Below are positions 44,360-52,800 of a stretch of DNA of 64,000 nt, in pieces. Every line of letters begins with the position of its first letter. The first letter of the stretch is position 1. Source of the stretch: Methylotuvimicrobium sp. KM2 (lineage in GTDB: Bacteria; Pseudomonadota; Gammaproteobacteria; Methylococcales; Methylomonadaceae); assembly GCF_038051925.1 (NCBI RefSeq), contig NZ_CP150634.1:2454300-2518299 (forward strand), written 5' to 3'. The notes below the pieces were generated by a model. The model did not search any database and was not told where the DNA came from. It saw nothing but the letters and a program-made list of their open reading frames with translations. The position numbers were made by a program, and so were the translations under genes.

Positions 44360-45736
44360 TTAAAACTCCATCCTGGCGCCGAAATTGATACTGTGGCTAC
44401 TGATGTCTTGATAACCTAACATCACATCATACGAAACGAAGCCCGATAAACCGTCGGCAAAAGTACCCGACAAACTCGTGCCTATCGTTGCAAAATTGCG
44501 ATCGGCGCTTTGCGAAACGATGTTGAAACGCTGTCCTGTAGGATCGTCTACAAAACTGGCTCCGATATTTCGGCTGCCGTCCTTGTATTGATGATGCCAT
44601 TCGGCTCTGAATTGTGCGATCACGACACCGAAAGGCAAACCGAACGCATAAGAGGTCTCGCCGCCCAGCGTTGTTGTCCACGAATCGACATTTTGATCAC
44701 TAAACGCCATTCCCCAGCCCGCGCCACCGTTTTCGCTGAATGAATCGACCGAAAGCCCGATATAATTGCCTCTGAAATAAGGCGTTAAACTGAATGCGCC
44801 ATGGGAAAAGTCATAACCGACGCCCAAACTATAGGCATGCTGATTGCCGCCGGTCGAACCGCTAGCTTCGGTACTGACGTTTTGAAAATTTATTCGACGG
44901 ACCGTATCATATTGGTTTCCACCATAGGATGCGATCGCGTCGAGATGAAAGTTATCCCAAAAATAATAGGTTCCGTAGATCGAACCAGTATAGGTATCGG
45001 TCGTCGTTTCACCTTGATTTCTACTGAAATCGGCATTTGAGCGCAAATAACTAAAAGCCCCACCTAAAACCAAGTCTTTAGTCAGCTTATAATCCGCACC
45101 GCCAGTAAAACCGTAGTTGTCGTAATTAAAGCCGATCTGCTCAAACGTATTATTGACATCGCCGACGCGGATATTCATATTTAGCCAGACGCCGAGATTG
45201 TGACCGAACAGTCCGAAATCATCGCCAGCCGCTCCGCCAAGTTCAGACACCGACTGCCCGTTTCGATAAAGTTGAAATCCCGATGTTTGAATGTTGACTT
45301 GATGGCTGGTATGAATTTTAGACATCCGATTTTTAAGCGAACTTTCGACTAAGCCAAGCTGCCCGGCTGTGATTCGAGTTGCTTGGGTGCCTTGTTGAAT
45401 GACTTGTTCCGGGGATAATTGCTGTACGATGGACCTTCCTTGTTCGGAGTTAAAATCGATTTCTCGCAGTGAAAAAATCTGATTACAGAAATCAGTAAAT
45501 GTTTGAAATTCCGAGTCGGCCTGCGGTATGCATCTGGCTGAAATTGAATCAATCGTTCCAAGCAAATTACGTTGCGTTGAATTGAACAACCCTGGATCGT
45601 AAGTTGCTGTTGTTTGAGCAATACTTAACTGAGGTGTGGATAAAGCCAAGATTATCAGGGAAAATGAGAATACGAACCTCAGCTCAAGTCTTTTTAAAAC
45701 CTGCCTGTACAGCTTTGCTTTTGATTGATTTAACAT
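44360..45736 (-). CDS. Autotransporter beta-domain outer membrane protein
   Basis: The 458-residue protein starts with an extended signal peptide (VFSFSLIILALSTPQLSIAQ, cleavage after SIAQ at about residue 41). A short passenger-like helical region of about 130 residues follows (LLGTIDSISARCIPQADSEF, IVQQLSPEQVIQQGTQATRI). The remaining 290 residues are a 12-stranded autotransporter beta-barrel with alternating aromatic strands (NYDNYGFTGGADYKLTKDLV, YGTYYFWDNFHLDAIASYGG) and end in the outer-membrane signature GARMEF with terminal Phe. The passenger is too short for a typical enzyme or adhesin, so it may be retained as a surface structure. AGGGGA precedes the ATG. It lies between two kinase genes on the opposite strand. 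Confidence 0.88.
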   Translation of the reverse strand: MLNQSKAKLYRQVLKRLELRFVFSFSLIILALSTPQLSIAQTTATYDPGLFNSTQRNLLGTIDSISARCIPQADSEFQTFTDFCNQIFSLREIDFNSEQGRSIVQQLSPEQVIQQGTQATRITAGQLGLVESSLKNRMSKIHTSHQVNIQTSGFQLYRNGQSVSELGGAAGDDFGLFGHNLGVWLNMNIRVGDVNNTFEQIGFNYDNYGFTGGADYKLTKDLVLGGAFSYLRSNADFSRNQGETTTDTYTGSIYGTYYFWDNFHLDAIASYGGNQYDTVRRINFQNVSTEASGSTGGNQHAYSLGVGYDFSHGAFSLTPYFRGNYIGLSVDSFSENGGAGWGMAFSDQNVDSWTTTLGGETSYAFGLPFGVVIAQFRAEWHHQYKDGSRNIGASFVDDPTGQRFNIVSQSADRNFATIGTSLSGTFADGLSGFVSYDVMLGYQDISSHSINFGARMEF

Positions 45737-45782
45737 GATTCCCCTTAAATTTTAAAGTAACTATTCAGTCTCCCGGCAATTA

Positions 45783-46050
45783 TCGTTCCCACGCTCTGCA
45801 TCACTGCCATTAAGTTAAGCCTTTTCTGGTTCCCACGGTCCTCCGTGGGAATCCGTATCTTGGCTGTTGAAACCAGATTGGTATGCGTTCCCACGCTGGA
45901 GCGATGGGAACGAGGAAAAATCTCCCCCAGCCACTCTTTTTCAAAGAGGGGAGTAAAACTCCAAGGACCTTAACTTAATGGCATTGACGCTCTGCGTGGG
46001 AACGCCTGAATACCACTCCAGCAGTACGAGACGCCAGAGCGTGGGAACGA
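45783..46050. repeat. Composite REP-like palindrome
   Basis: TCGTTCCCACGCTCT at 45783-45797 is the exact inverse of AGAGCGTGGGAACGA at 46036-46050. Inside, CTGCCATTAAGTTAAG (from 45804) pairs with CTTAACTTAATGGCA (45969-45983), and smaller stems such as GGTTCCCACGG / CCGTGGGAAcC lie between. The 553-bp gap between the autotransporter and the second kinase holds nothing else I can name. Confidence 0.7.
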
Positions 46051-46289
46051 AAGATGGTGTGAATAATTATATTTTATATGCTTTGAATAATAATACTGCA
46101 ATTTTTATCCGTTTATCCTCGCTAAAGCTTTTTGCGAAGTTGTAGCCATTTTTAGTTATTTCTATCAGCAAAGCAAAATTTTAAATTATCCTTTAGCAAG
46201 TTTTTGAGTTTCTTGATAAAAGAGTGCCGAACTGATAAAGACTATGACAATATCCAACAGAACACACGCCTGAGGGCGACCGAGGTCAA

Positions 46290-48173
46290 ATGTTTAACGA
46301 CGAATCTCATTCCAATAAAACGCTGATCGATGAAGACGACTCGACACGTTTCGCCACAAATCGTCCTTTGACTGTTGAACCCAACAATAAAAATTCCGGT
46401 AATCAAAGATTCAAGAATCTGAGCGTACTCGATATTCTCGGTCAAGGCGGCGTCGGTCGGGTTTATCTAGCCTATGACGAGACCATCGGCAGGCGAGTCG
46501 CGGTCAAGGAAATGCTGGATGAACTAAGCGGCGACGCTGAGCTCGATCATTCGTTTTTACATGAAGCCAAAATTACCGGAAAACTCGAACATCCGGGCAT
46601 TGTTCCTGTCTATGAGCTGGGTCAACGAAATGACGGCAGGCCTTATTATGTGATGCGCTACATTAAAGGCGAAACGCTGGCTCGAAAATTCGAAAAAATA
46701 TCCGATACCGATCCCAAAACCGGATTCAATCAACGCATTCAACTTTTGGATATTTTAATCGATGTTTGCAATACCTTGGCCTATGCTCATGCAAAGGGCG
46801 TCATTCATCGCGACTTAAAACCCGCGAATATCATTGTCGGTAATTTCGGCGAAACCATCGTTGTCGACTGGGGATTAGCCCAGGTGCTGGATGATGACGA
46901 CAATACCTATTTTTATCGAGAAGCGCTCACTCACCAACGCGATAGCTTAAGCGACTCAAGCACATCGGAAGCGCTTGGTACACCAGCCTATATGGCGCCT
47001 GAACAATTCAGCGGCCGCGCGGATAAAACATCGGACGTTTACAGCCTAGGAATGATCCTCTATAAAATTATTACCGGCAGCCAACCATACCGAGGTTCGA
47101 TTACCGTAATACAGCAACAAATGGAGAAAGACGTCGAAACCCCCTCTCCTAAACGATTCAATACTGCAGCACCTCCGGAATTAATTGCGATCTGCGAAAA
47201 AGCCGTGCATAAGAATCCTTTGCAGCGTTTTACCGATGCCGGAAAATTAGCTGAAGAATTGAAGGCTTTTCGTGACGGACGCATGGTCAATGTCTATGCC
47301 TATTCAAGACGTGAATTATTAAACCGTTTTTTTGCGCAAAATAAATTCGCCGTTTTCACGACCGCATTGCTACTCATTACCATTAGTATCGGAGCGGGAT
47401 TTTCGCTTCATTATGCGCATCAAATGAAGGAAGCTAATCATGAAGCCGAACAAGCCTTAAGCCGAATCACTTTTTACGGAGAACGCTCACAGCAACAAGC
47501 ACGATCTATCGTGCATGCGCTGCAATCGAAAATCGCATTGGTATTTTCTAATCTAAACCAAGCCGCAGAGAAACTCGGTTCCGGCGACATTGCCGAGTCA
47601 TCGATCTTAGAAGAATTACAAAACCGTTATCCGCAGTTTGATTCGTTTTCTATTCAACCTATTTCAGTGCTAACAGGAGCGTTTATCGCAAGTGAAGAAA
47701 ACGATGAGCCAAAACCGATCGCCGACGTCGAAAACAACCGCCTCATAATCAAATACCGAGTACCGATCGAAAAGAACGGCCGCATTACCGAATATCTTGA
47801 GGCTAAAATGTCGCCTGAAAAGGTGCTGCCCAAGCTATTTACGGCTATTCTGAAACAAGATGAGACAAACCGGGATATCTGGATCATGCGTAGCGACGGC
47901 CTAATTATTTATGACGCCAATTCCGATTATATCGGCACGAATCTATTCATCGATCCGGTCAGCCGCCAATCATCTTCGCTGCAGGCTTTCGGGAGATTAA
48001 CCATGGTCGATGACGACAGCATCGGCTATTACAGTTATCGCGAAGACGGCACCGAAGTTTTTAAGATTGCCGCTTGGGATTCAATTGAATTCAACACCAG
48101 AAACGATTGGAAAATCATTGTCGACTATACTTATCTGCGCAAGAAAGCGAGCAACAAATTCCGTTTGTTCTAA
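46290..48173 (+). CDS. Membrane Ser/Thr protein kinase with C-terminal Cache-like sensor
   Basis: The 627-residue kinase has LGQGGVGRVYLAYDETIGRR (P-loop), VAVKEML, HEAKITGKLEHPGIVPVYEL, catalytic loop VIHRDLKPANIIV and a VVDWGLAQ motif where DWG replaces DFG. The activation segment ends GTPAYMAPEQF. After the kinase domain a membrane segment (FAVFTTALLLITISIGAGFS) leads to an extracytoplasmic sensory domain of about 220 residues. Its PAS-like (Cache) pattern includes RDIWIMRSDGLIIYDANSDY and the strand SIGYYSYREDGTEVFKIAAW. It is a different architecture from the kinase at 42011, and it stands just before the T6SS cargo cluster. Confidence 0.9.
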   Translation: MFNDESHSNKTLIDEDDSTRFATNRPLTVEPNNKNSGNQRFKNLSVLDILGQGGVGRVYLAYDETIGRRVAVKEMLDELSGDAELDHSFLHEAKITGKLEHPGIVPVYELGQRNDGRPYYVMRYIKGETLARKFEKISDTDPKTGFNQRIQLLDILIDVCNTLAYAHAKGVIHRDLKPANIIVGNFGETIVVDWGLAQVLDDDDNTYFYREALTHQRDSLSDSSTSEALGTPAYMAPEQFSGRADKTSDVYSLGMILYKIITGSQPYRGSITVIQQQMEKDVETPSPKRFNTAAPPELIAICEKAVHKNPLQRFTDAGKLAEELKAFRDGRMVNVYAYSRRELLNRFFAQNKFAVFTTALLLITISIGAGFSLHYAHQMKEANHEAEQALSRITFYGERSQQQARSIVHALQSKIALVFSNLNQAAEKLGSGDIAESSILEELQNRYPQFDSFSIQPISVLTGAFIASEENDEPKPIADVENNRLIIKYRVPIEKNGRITEYLEAKMSPEKVLPKLFTAILKQDETNRDIWIMRSDGLIIYDANSDYIGTNLFIDPVSRQSSSLQAFGRLTMVDDDSIGYYSYREDGTEVFKIAAWDSIEFNTRNDWKIIVDYTYLRKKASNKFRLF

Positions 48174-48208
48174 AAAGTAAATGCAAATTCTTTAAGCCGG
48201 TAAAGTCT

Positions 48209-48379
48209 TTAAACGAACAACAGCAAAACGGCGACAATACCGAAAATCATCGCGAGTCGTAACCATATTCGCGCCTCTACCGTTAGGCTATGCCGGTGAG
48301 TCCAAAAGCTTCGTAACACCAAACCGAAAAATACAATCGAAACGAGCAAAAAAACCAATCCTGCAATAGGTATCGACAT
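48209..48379 (-). CDS. Small two-helix membrane protein
   Basis: This 56-residue protein reads MSIPIAGLVFLLVSIVFFGL, then a short polar linker (RSFWTHRHSLTVEARIW) and a second hydrophobic helix (RLAMIFGIVAVLLLFV). It begins 15 bp after the TIGR02270 stop on the same strand, so it is the last gene of that transcription unit. I do not recognise a family. A hairpin-forming inner-membrane peptide is the simplest description. Confidence 0.7.
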   Translation of the reverse strand: MSIPIAGLVFLLVSIVFFGLVLRSFWTHRHSLTVEARIWLRLAMIFGIVAVLLLFV

Positions 48380-48394
48380 GGAACATTCTCCCGC

Positions 48395-49669
48395 TTATTC
48401 GCTTAACCATGATTGTTGCCGCCATCCCGGTGCGCGCACTTCGAACAGAGGCGCTTCAACTTGCATTAACGCAAGCTCCAAGGCCGCCGACTTACGCTGG
48501 CGCTGATAGCCTTCGGTCAATACGCGTTTACACTGCAATTCGGAGATCGGCATGCCTGACAAATAGCGAACGCCTTGGTTGAAACGCCCCTTGTTCGCTT
48601 CCCACCAAGCGGTTATTTTTAGAGGACTCGGCCAGGGTAAGTCTTCGTCGCCGTCCATCGCGACATCTTCATCTTCCGGATTTTCGGTCGGTCCCGCTTC
48701 AAAGCCTTGTGGCGGTTCGTCGTCCAAATCTTCATAAGCGATATCGACGCCGGTGATACAGCTGAACGCCTCGCCGGCCACTCGCGACAACTCGGGAATG
48801 CTCATTTGCTTGATCAACCAAGGAACGTAAAACGGATCGCCGATGATGCCGACGCCGACGACCAGATCGCGTCGCCATTCCGGAAATTGGGCCAGACTCT
48901 TCAGCCACAGATGCGCATCGGTTGGAGACATTGCGCGCAATAACAAATCAAAGGCACGCTGACCCAGCGGAGATTTATTACAGGCTACTGATTTCAATGT
49001 TTCGATCGCCCGTTTTCTATCGCCTAACAGCACCGAGGACCAGGCGGCCCATAATTTCACGGTTTCATCGTCGGCTTGCAGGTGCCCTTTTATCGGGTCG
49101 ATCAGATTACGGCGCTTGAGTTGCCCGGCCGTTCGTAATGCGCAGGCTTGGAGCGGAGCCGGCGCCGCATCGTCGGCGATGATATTGGCAAGAATCTGTC
49201 CCGGATCGGCGCGATGAACCGCGCAGGCGGAAAGGCCGATCTGCCTGAGTAATGGCGACTGCGATGTTAAATAGCTTTTGACCGTACCGGCTAGTCGTTG
49301 CGGCGCAACCCAGCCGAACGCCGAAACCAGACCTCGCAACTTTTCCGAAAATTGTGCCACGGTTTCGAGAACGTCTTCGAGGCGATTCGCATCCTTGCTT
49401 TCCAGCGCCAAGACACCTGCGGCAAAGACCTCCCCGGCCTCACCGAGTTTCAAAGCTTCTTCGCACAACCGCCAAGCATCGGCGCCCCCAATGCGTAGTC
49501 CATCGAGATGCGCTTCGATGCGATTATCGAGTTTGGCGAGATCGGATAATTGATAATGCGGCGCGCCGACGGCACTATCGCGCAGAATCCAGAGGAAAGC
49601 AGCTTCTTCGGCGTGTTGTTCGAGAACTTGAGGAATGATTCTTTTGGTTATTGCGCCTGGAGTATGCAA
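48395..49669 (-). CDS. TIGR02270 family protein (T6SS-associated HEAT-like)
   Basis: The 424-residue soluble protein has the TIGR02270 pattern: an N-terminal ILEQHAEEAAFLW-type start (here VLEQHAEEAAFLWILRDSAV), LDNRIEAHLDGLRIGGADAW, and helical repeats of HEAT type through the middle (LRQIGLSACAVHRADP, LQACALRTAGQLKRRN). A LVVGVGIIGDPFYVPWLI block follows, then GEAFSCITGVDIAYEDLDD and a C-terminal LPWPSPLKITAWWEANKGRF. The family is found in type VI secretion loci, role unknown. It is the downstream end of the minus-strand cargo cluster. Confidence 0.88.
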   Translation of the reverse strand: MHTPGAITKRIIPQVLEQHAEEAAFLWILRDSAVGAPHYQLSDLAKLDNRIEAHLDGLRIGGADAWRLCEEALKLGEAGEVFAAGVLALESKDANRLEDVLETVAQFSEKLRGLVSAFGWVAPQRLAGTVKSYLTSQSPLLRQIGLSACAVHRADPGQILANIIADDAAPAPLQACALRTAGQLKRRNLIDPIKGHLQADDETVKLWAAWSSVLLGDRKRAIETLKSVACNKSPLGQRAFDLLLRAMSPTDAHLWLKSLAQFPEWRRDLVVGVGIIGDPFYVPWLIKQMSIPELSRVAGEAFSCITGVDIAYEDLDDEPPQGFEAGPTENPEDEDVAMDGDEDLPWPSPLKITAWWEANKGRFNQGVRYLSGMPISELQCKRVLTEGYQRQRKSAALELALMQVEAPLFEVRAPGWRQQSWLSE

Positions 49670-49713
49670 AATTTGTTTTCCTGAGTTCTATTTGGATAAT
49701 TGATGCATCGATC

Positions 49714-50274
49714 TCAATCGGCATTCTCGAAAAGCGAAGCTTGATCGATTACCAAGTCTACACTTGAAAAATGAACCTGTTCATTCTCGCTGAATTCATA
49801 CAGCACCCAATGTCCGGTATCGTCCCGTCGAAAAATTTCCGCCATACGGGCGACCGGATCAATCAATGCATATTCGGTCAAGGATGCAAATTTTCTGTAG
49901 TTGGCAAACTTCTCTCCCCGGTCATAAGCTTCAGTCGATTCGGACAAAACTTCGACGATCAAACGCGGCTCGGACATATACCGTTCGGCTTTATGATCCG
50001 ACTCAGAGCAGGTGACGAATACGTCCGGATAAAAAAATGCATCCGCCAAGTCCAGTTTCAATTTCATGTCGGCCATGTAGACACGGCAGGGACTACCTGA
50101 AAGGTGGTTTCCAAGGAATCGAAAAAGGTTCCCGGCTATCGTGGCATGCTGACGCGTCACGCCAACCATTGCGAAAATCTCGCCGCCAATAAATTCGTGT
50201 TTGTTCTTTTGCCGTTCTTCCCATTCGAGGAATTCTTCGGGTGACATCGGTACAGTTGTTGCCGGGAAAGACAT
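49714..50274 (-). CDS. Uma2 family PD-(D/E)XK nuclease-like protein
   Basis: The protein of about 186 residues matches the Uma2/DUF820 family, predicted restriction-endonuclease-fold proteins abundant in cyanobacteria and many environmental bacteria. Conserved blocks are MSPEEFLEWEERQKNKHEFI, GGEIFAMVG, DAFFYPDVFVTC (catalytic Asp), PRLIVEVLSEST (Glu) and the KFANYRKFASLTEYALID segment. I start at the ATG at 50274 (MSFPATTVP). Function of the family is unproven; it may be a nuclease of mobile elements. It is not a T6SS component and probably moved in with the neighbouring repeats. Confidence 0.85.
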   Translation of the reverse strand: MSFPATTVPMSPEEFLEWEERQKNKHEFIGGEIFAMVGVTRQHATIAGNLFRFLGNHLSGSPCRVYMADMKLKLDLADAFFYPDVFVTCSESDHKAERYMSEPRLIVEVLSESTEAYDRGEKFANYRKFASLTEYALIDPVARMAEIFRRDDTGHWVLYEFSENEQVHFSSVDLVIDQASLFENAD

Positions 50275-50424
50275 CGTTAATGCCTCCAAATAGTCTATTA
50301 AGGCCTAAAGTACAGAATAGGCATTTTGTAGGGCAAAGCTTATTACTATGAAAGTACGGAACCGGAAGAGAGTGGGGTTGCTCGACAGCACGCATCGATA
50401 TGAAAAGGATACAAACAACGCACC

Positions 50425-50547
50425 TTAACGAACGGAGTCCCGCAGCAAATCAATATGATCGGTTAGCAAATTCCGTTTACGTTCCAGTAAATAAACCGTA
50501 AAAAAGTAACAACCGCCCGGTACGAAATTACGCCGATAATTCGGCAT
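50425..50547 (-). pseudogene. Truncated REP-associated tyrosine transposase (RAYT) start
   Basis: A 40-codon frame reads MPNYRRNFVPGGCYFFTVYL and then LERKRNLLTDHIDLLRDSVR, the conserved N-terminus of RAYT proteins, and stops. The HUH catalytic region is missing. The adjacent REP-like hairpins at 50580-50740 are what such an enzyme would mobilise. Confidence 0.85.
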
Positions 50548-50579
50548 GCCATCTCCCGAATATCAAATAAGAATCGTAG

Positions 50580-50745
50580 GGCGGTTTCGCGCCAGCAAAC
50601 CGCCATTTAAGCTACCCAGAAACGTTGATGGGCATGACGGCAATGTCTCTGGATTATTAAGGAAAACCACTCAAAAGCTTCATCCGCCGTACGGTCGTGC
50701 CAAGGCAAATCCACCGTACGTTCATCCGCCGCACGGCCGTGTGTA
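50580..50745. repeat. REP-like hairpins beside the RAYT remnant
   Basis: GGCGGTTT at 50580-50587 pairs with AAACCGCC at 50597-50604. Further on, CATCCGCCGTACGGTCGTG and TTCATCCGCCGCACGGCCGTG are direct repeats with internal palindromes (CCGTACGG, CACGGCCGTG). With the remnant this fills the 505-bp gap between Uma2 and the next gene. Confidence 0.7.
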
Positions 50746-50779
50746 TAACGAGATACCGTAAACGGTTCAGCCTTACGGT

Positions 50780-51652
50780 TTAATTATATTTTTGCCATTT
50801 ATTTCCATCAAAAGATAATACGTCTTCATGCCCAATTGACCACATTACCCCTTCCGCTTCAGTAAGATTAAAACAGCTAGTGATATCTGTTTCTCCAAAA
50901 TTGACATCAACTAGGGTATTACCTTCCAGGGTGTATAGATTGCGTATAGTGGCAACATAAAGCTTGTTTTGAAACCAATGAAGATCCCATATATCGATAT
51001 CAATATCATCTTCCCATTGAATTATTTCCCAAGAATCATTGCGACCTTTAATTAAAGTACCATTCTGTCCTCCAATGTAGACAGAATTATCTGGAGCACA
51101 ACAAACTGAAGTAAGGATCAAGTTAGTAGGACTGCTTCGGGCAATCCATTTTGAGTCAAAATACTCCCAAATTTCACCACTCCAGCCAACAGCATAAATT
51201 TCATTTAATGAAAATCCATCAATCGCTTCAAAGCCTACCTTTTCTTCAGCTTTTGGACTAGTAGCACTTATATTTTTCCATATACCTTCGTTAGTACGAT
51301 GGTATACCTGACGCAACATTCCGCATGCAAAGACATAACCGCTTATAGTTTTTGCATTTCTAATCATTTTTGGAATGGGAAATAATTTCTCCCTAGTGAT
51401 TTGCCCTTCTGTATAAGTACATACATCTCCATCTTCACCTATAAATACCAGACACTCAGTGGGTAGATTTGCTATGGCTATGGCACTTGAGTCCCAGTCC
51501 GTAGTTTCTGCATAAGCCCATTGTCCTTGATAAAGACTTAGTGTGGCTGTATGAGCAATATCTTTTTCTAATAATGCCTTACCTTTAGTCAAAACATATA
51601 ATAGATCGGAACGTATCGCCGCGCCCCTTATAAAAGTTAATTCATTTATCAT
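50780..51652 (-). CDS. Beta-propeller-like protein, candidate immunity partner of the DUF4150 toxin
   Basis: The 290-residue protein has no signal peptide and consists of repeated beta-strand segments with Trp/Tyr and turn motifs: LSLYQGQWAYAETTDWDSSA, ECLVFIGEDGDVCTYTEG, NEIYAVGWSGEIWEYFDSKW, NSVYIGGQNGTLIKGRNDSW and NKLYVATIRNLYTLEGNTLV. This spacing suggests a propeller fold. It is AT-richer than its neighbours, a common sign of exchanged toxin-immunity modules. It starts 11 bp after the stop of the DUF4150 nuclease gene, the usual position of the cognate immunity gene. The immunity role is inferred from position only. Confidence 0.6.
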   Translation of the reverse strand: MINELTFIRGAAIRSDLLYVLTKGKALLEKDIAHTATLSLYQGQWAYAETTDWDSSAIAIANLPTECLVFIGEDGDVCTYTEGQITREKLFPIPKMIRNAKTISGYVFACGMLRQVYHRTNEGIWKNISATSPKAEEKVGFEAIDGFSLNEIYAVGWSGEIWEYFDSKWIARSSPTNLILTSVCCAPDNSVYIGGQNGTLIKGRNDSWEIIQWEDDIDIDIWDLHWFQNKLYVATIRNLYTLEGNTLVDVNFGETDITSCFNLTEAEGVMWSIGHEDVLSFDGNKWQKYN

Positions 51653-51663
51653 TCTTAGAATCC

Positions 51664-52800
51664 TTATGGGATTTTAGGCAACATTGCTGAAATTTTGTCT
51701 TTTAGCGCCTCTGGGTCATCTGTGTAATTTTTTCCCGACGGGGAGTGCTTAACCGCCTTTGTTTGATCCCCCATGCCTTCATGACCTTGTTTTAACTGAG
51801 CTTCGATACAAGCTTGGCTACATTGAGGCGCCACAGCCTTAGCACCCTCGGCGCAGTGTTTAACTTCATCGTCAAATGAAACATAAGCCTTGGCTTTTAC
51901 TTTACTAAATGCTTTATGGTGTGATGAACGAAGTCCGTGACTACCGGAACAACTACCACCTTCCAAGCACATGCACGGCGCCTTGTTTATGTTGTAGCCA
52001 CCATTTCCCGAAGAATCAGGTTCCCACCCTGGCATGAAATCTTTCGCGTCGACAGATGTCTGGAAGAAAGAGCTTTTAGGTACTATATGGTCAGGAGTTT
52101 GAGCAGGACAGCACCCATTGATGCCATCTTCTGGTTTTCCATCAAATGGAAGTAATCTACAACGTCTCGCTGCCGCGCATTTGTTTGCACTAGCCGATCT
52201 ACTTCTAATAGTAGTGGCGCCTTTCGCTCTAGTAAAATCAGTATGCAATCCTGCTTCTTTGCAAACATCTAGGCCATCTTTCTTAGAAGGCTTGTAACCT
52301 TCACATGCTTTTTTTTCTTTCCTTTTATCGCCAGCGCATTTTTTTTTCAGAGCGGGAGTTGCCATCGCATCTACAAAAGGCCAAGGCACAGCCTCATTAG
52401 CCATTGGGCTTGCATGGTTATCGGTCGTCAAGTCTAAATGCCGATCGACATTTTCTCCTTCAAACTTAACATCCATCGACCATTTTATGAAATAGACTTT
52501 TCCTCTATGAGTACTTGTTATGACTCCTTTTTTAGCCGCACACCCTGCTTCATCGCCTGTTGACTTTTTGAAATAGGACTTGTTTTTCAACATGACCTCT
52601 TTACCCGATATTTTTACGCTTTTACTGCCTTTGGTCGTATCGGAAGCAAAACCGGTATTCGGGTAGGGAACAGGAACCCCAGGCGGTGTCGCAGGATTTT
52701 CCGGGGGCGTAAAGCAAACATCCGGAAAGGCGCAAATGGTTTTACCCGATCCCGCTTTACATGCGAGCTCCATACCGTTTGCAAAGACTTTATTAGCCAT
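51664..52800 (-). CDS. DUF4150 (PAAR-like) effector with C-terminal HNH/Endo VII-type nuclease domain
   Basis: The 378-residue protein has an N-terminal DUF4150/PAAR-like domain (MANKVFANGMELACKAGSGK, DVCFTPPENPATPPGVPVPY, PNTGFASDTTKGSKSVKISG), which caps VgrG spikes. The C-terminal part is cysteine-rich and carries a nuclease-like core around residues 215-300: CRLLPFDG, CCPAQTPDHIVPKSSFF, GYNINKAPCMCLEGGSCSGS and HGLRSSHHKAF. The DHI and SHH motifs resemble HNH/endonuclease VII toxins of the GHH type (s[AGP]HH signature; here SSHH). It is probably a type VI DNase effector. The gene overlaps the ketosynthase-like gene by 8 nt and is followed by a candidate immunity gene. Confidence 0.82.
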   Translation of the reverse strand: MANKVFANGMELACKAGSGKTICAFPDVCFTPPENPATPPGVPVPYPNTGFASDTTKGSKSVKISGKEVMLKNKSYFKKSTGDEAGCAAKKGVITSTHRGKVYFIKWSMDVKFEGENVDRHLDLTTDNHASPMANEAVPWPFVDAMATPALKKKCAGDKRKEKKACEGYKPSKKDGLDVCKEAGLHTDFTRAKGATTIRSRSASANKCAAARRCRLLPFDGKPEDGINGCCPAQTPDHIVPKSSFFQTSVDAKDFMPGWEPDSSGNGGYNINKAPCMCLEGGSCSGSHGLRSSHHKAFSKVKAKAYVSFDDEVKHCAEGAKAVAPQCSQACIEAQLKQGHEGMGDQTKAVKHSPSGKNYTDDPEALKDKISAMLPKIP

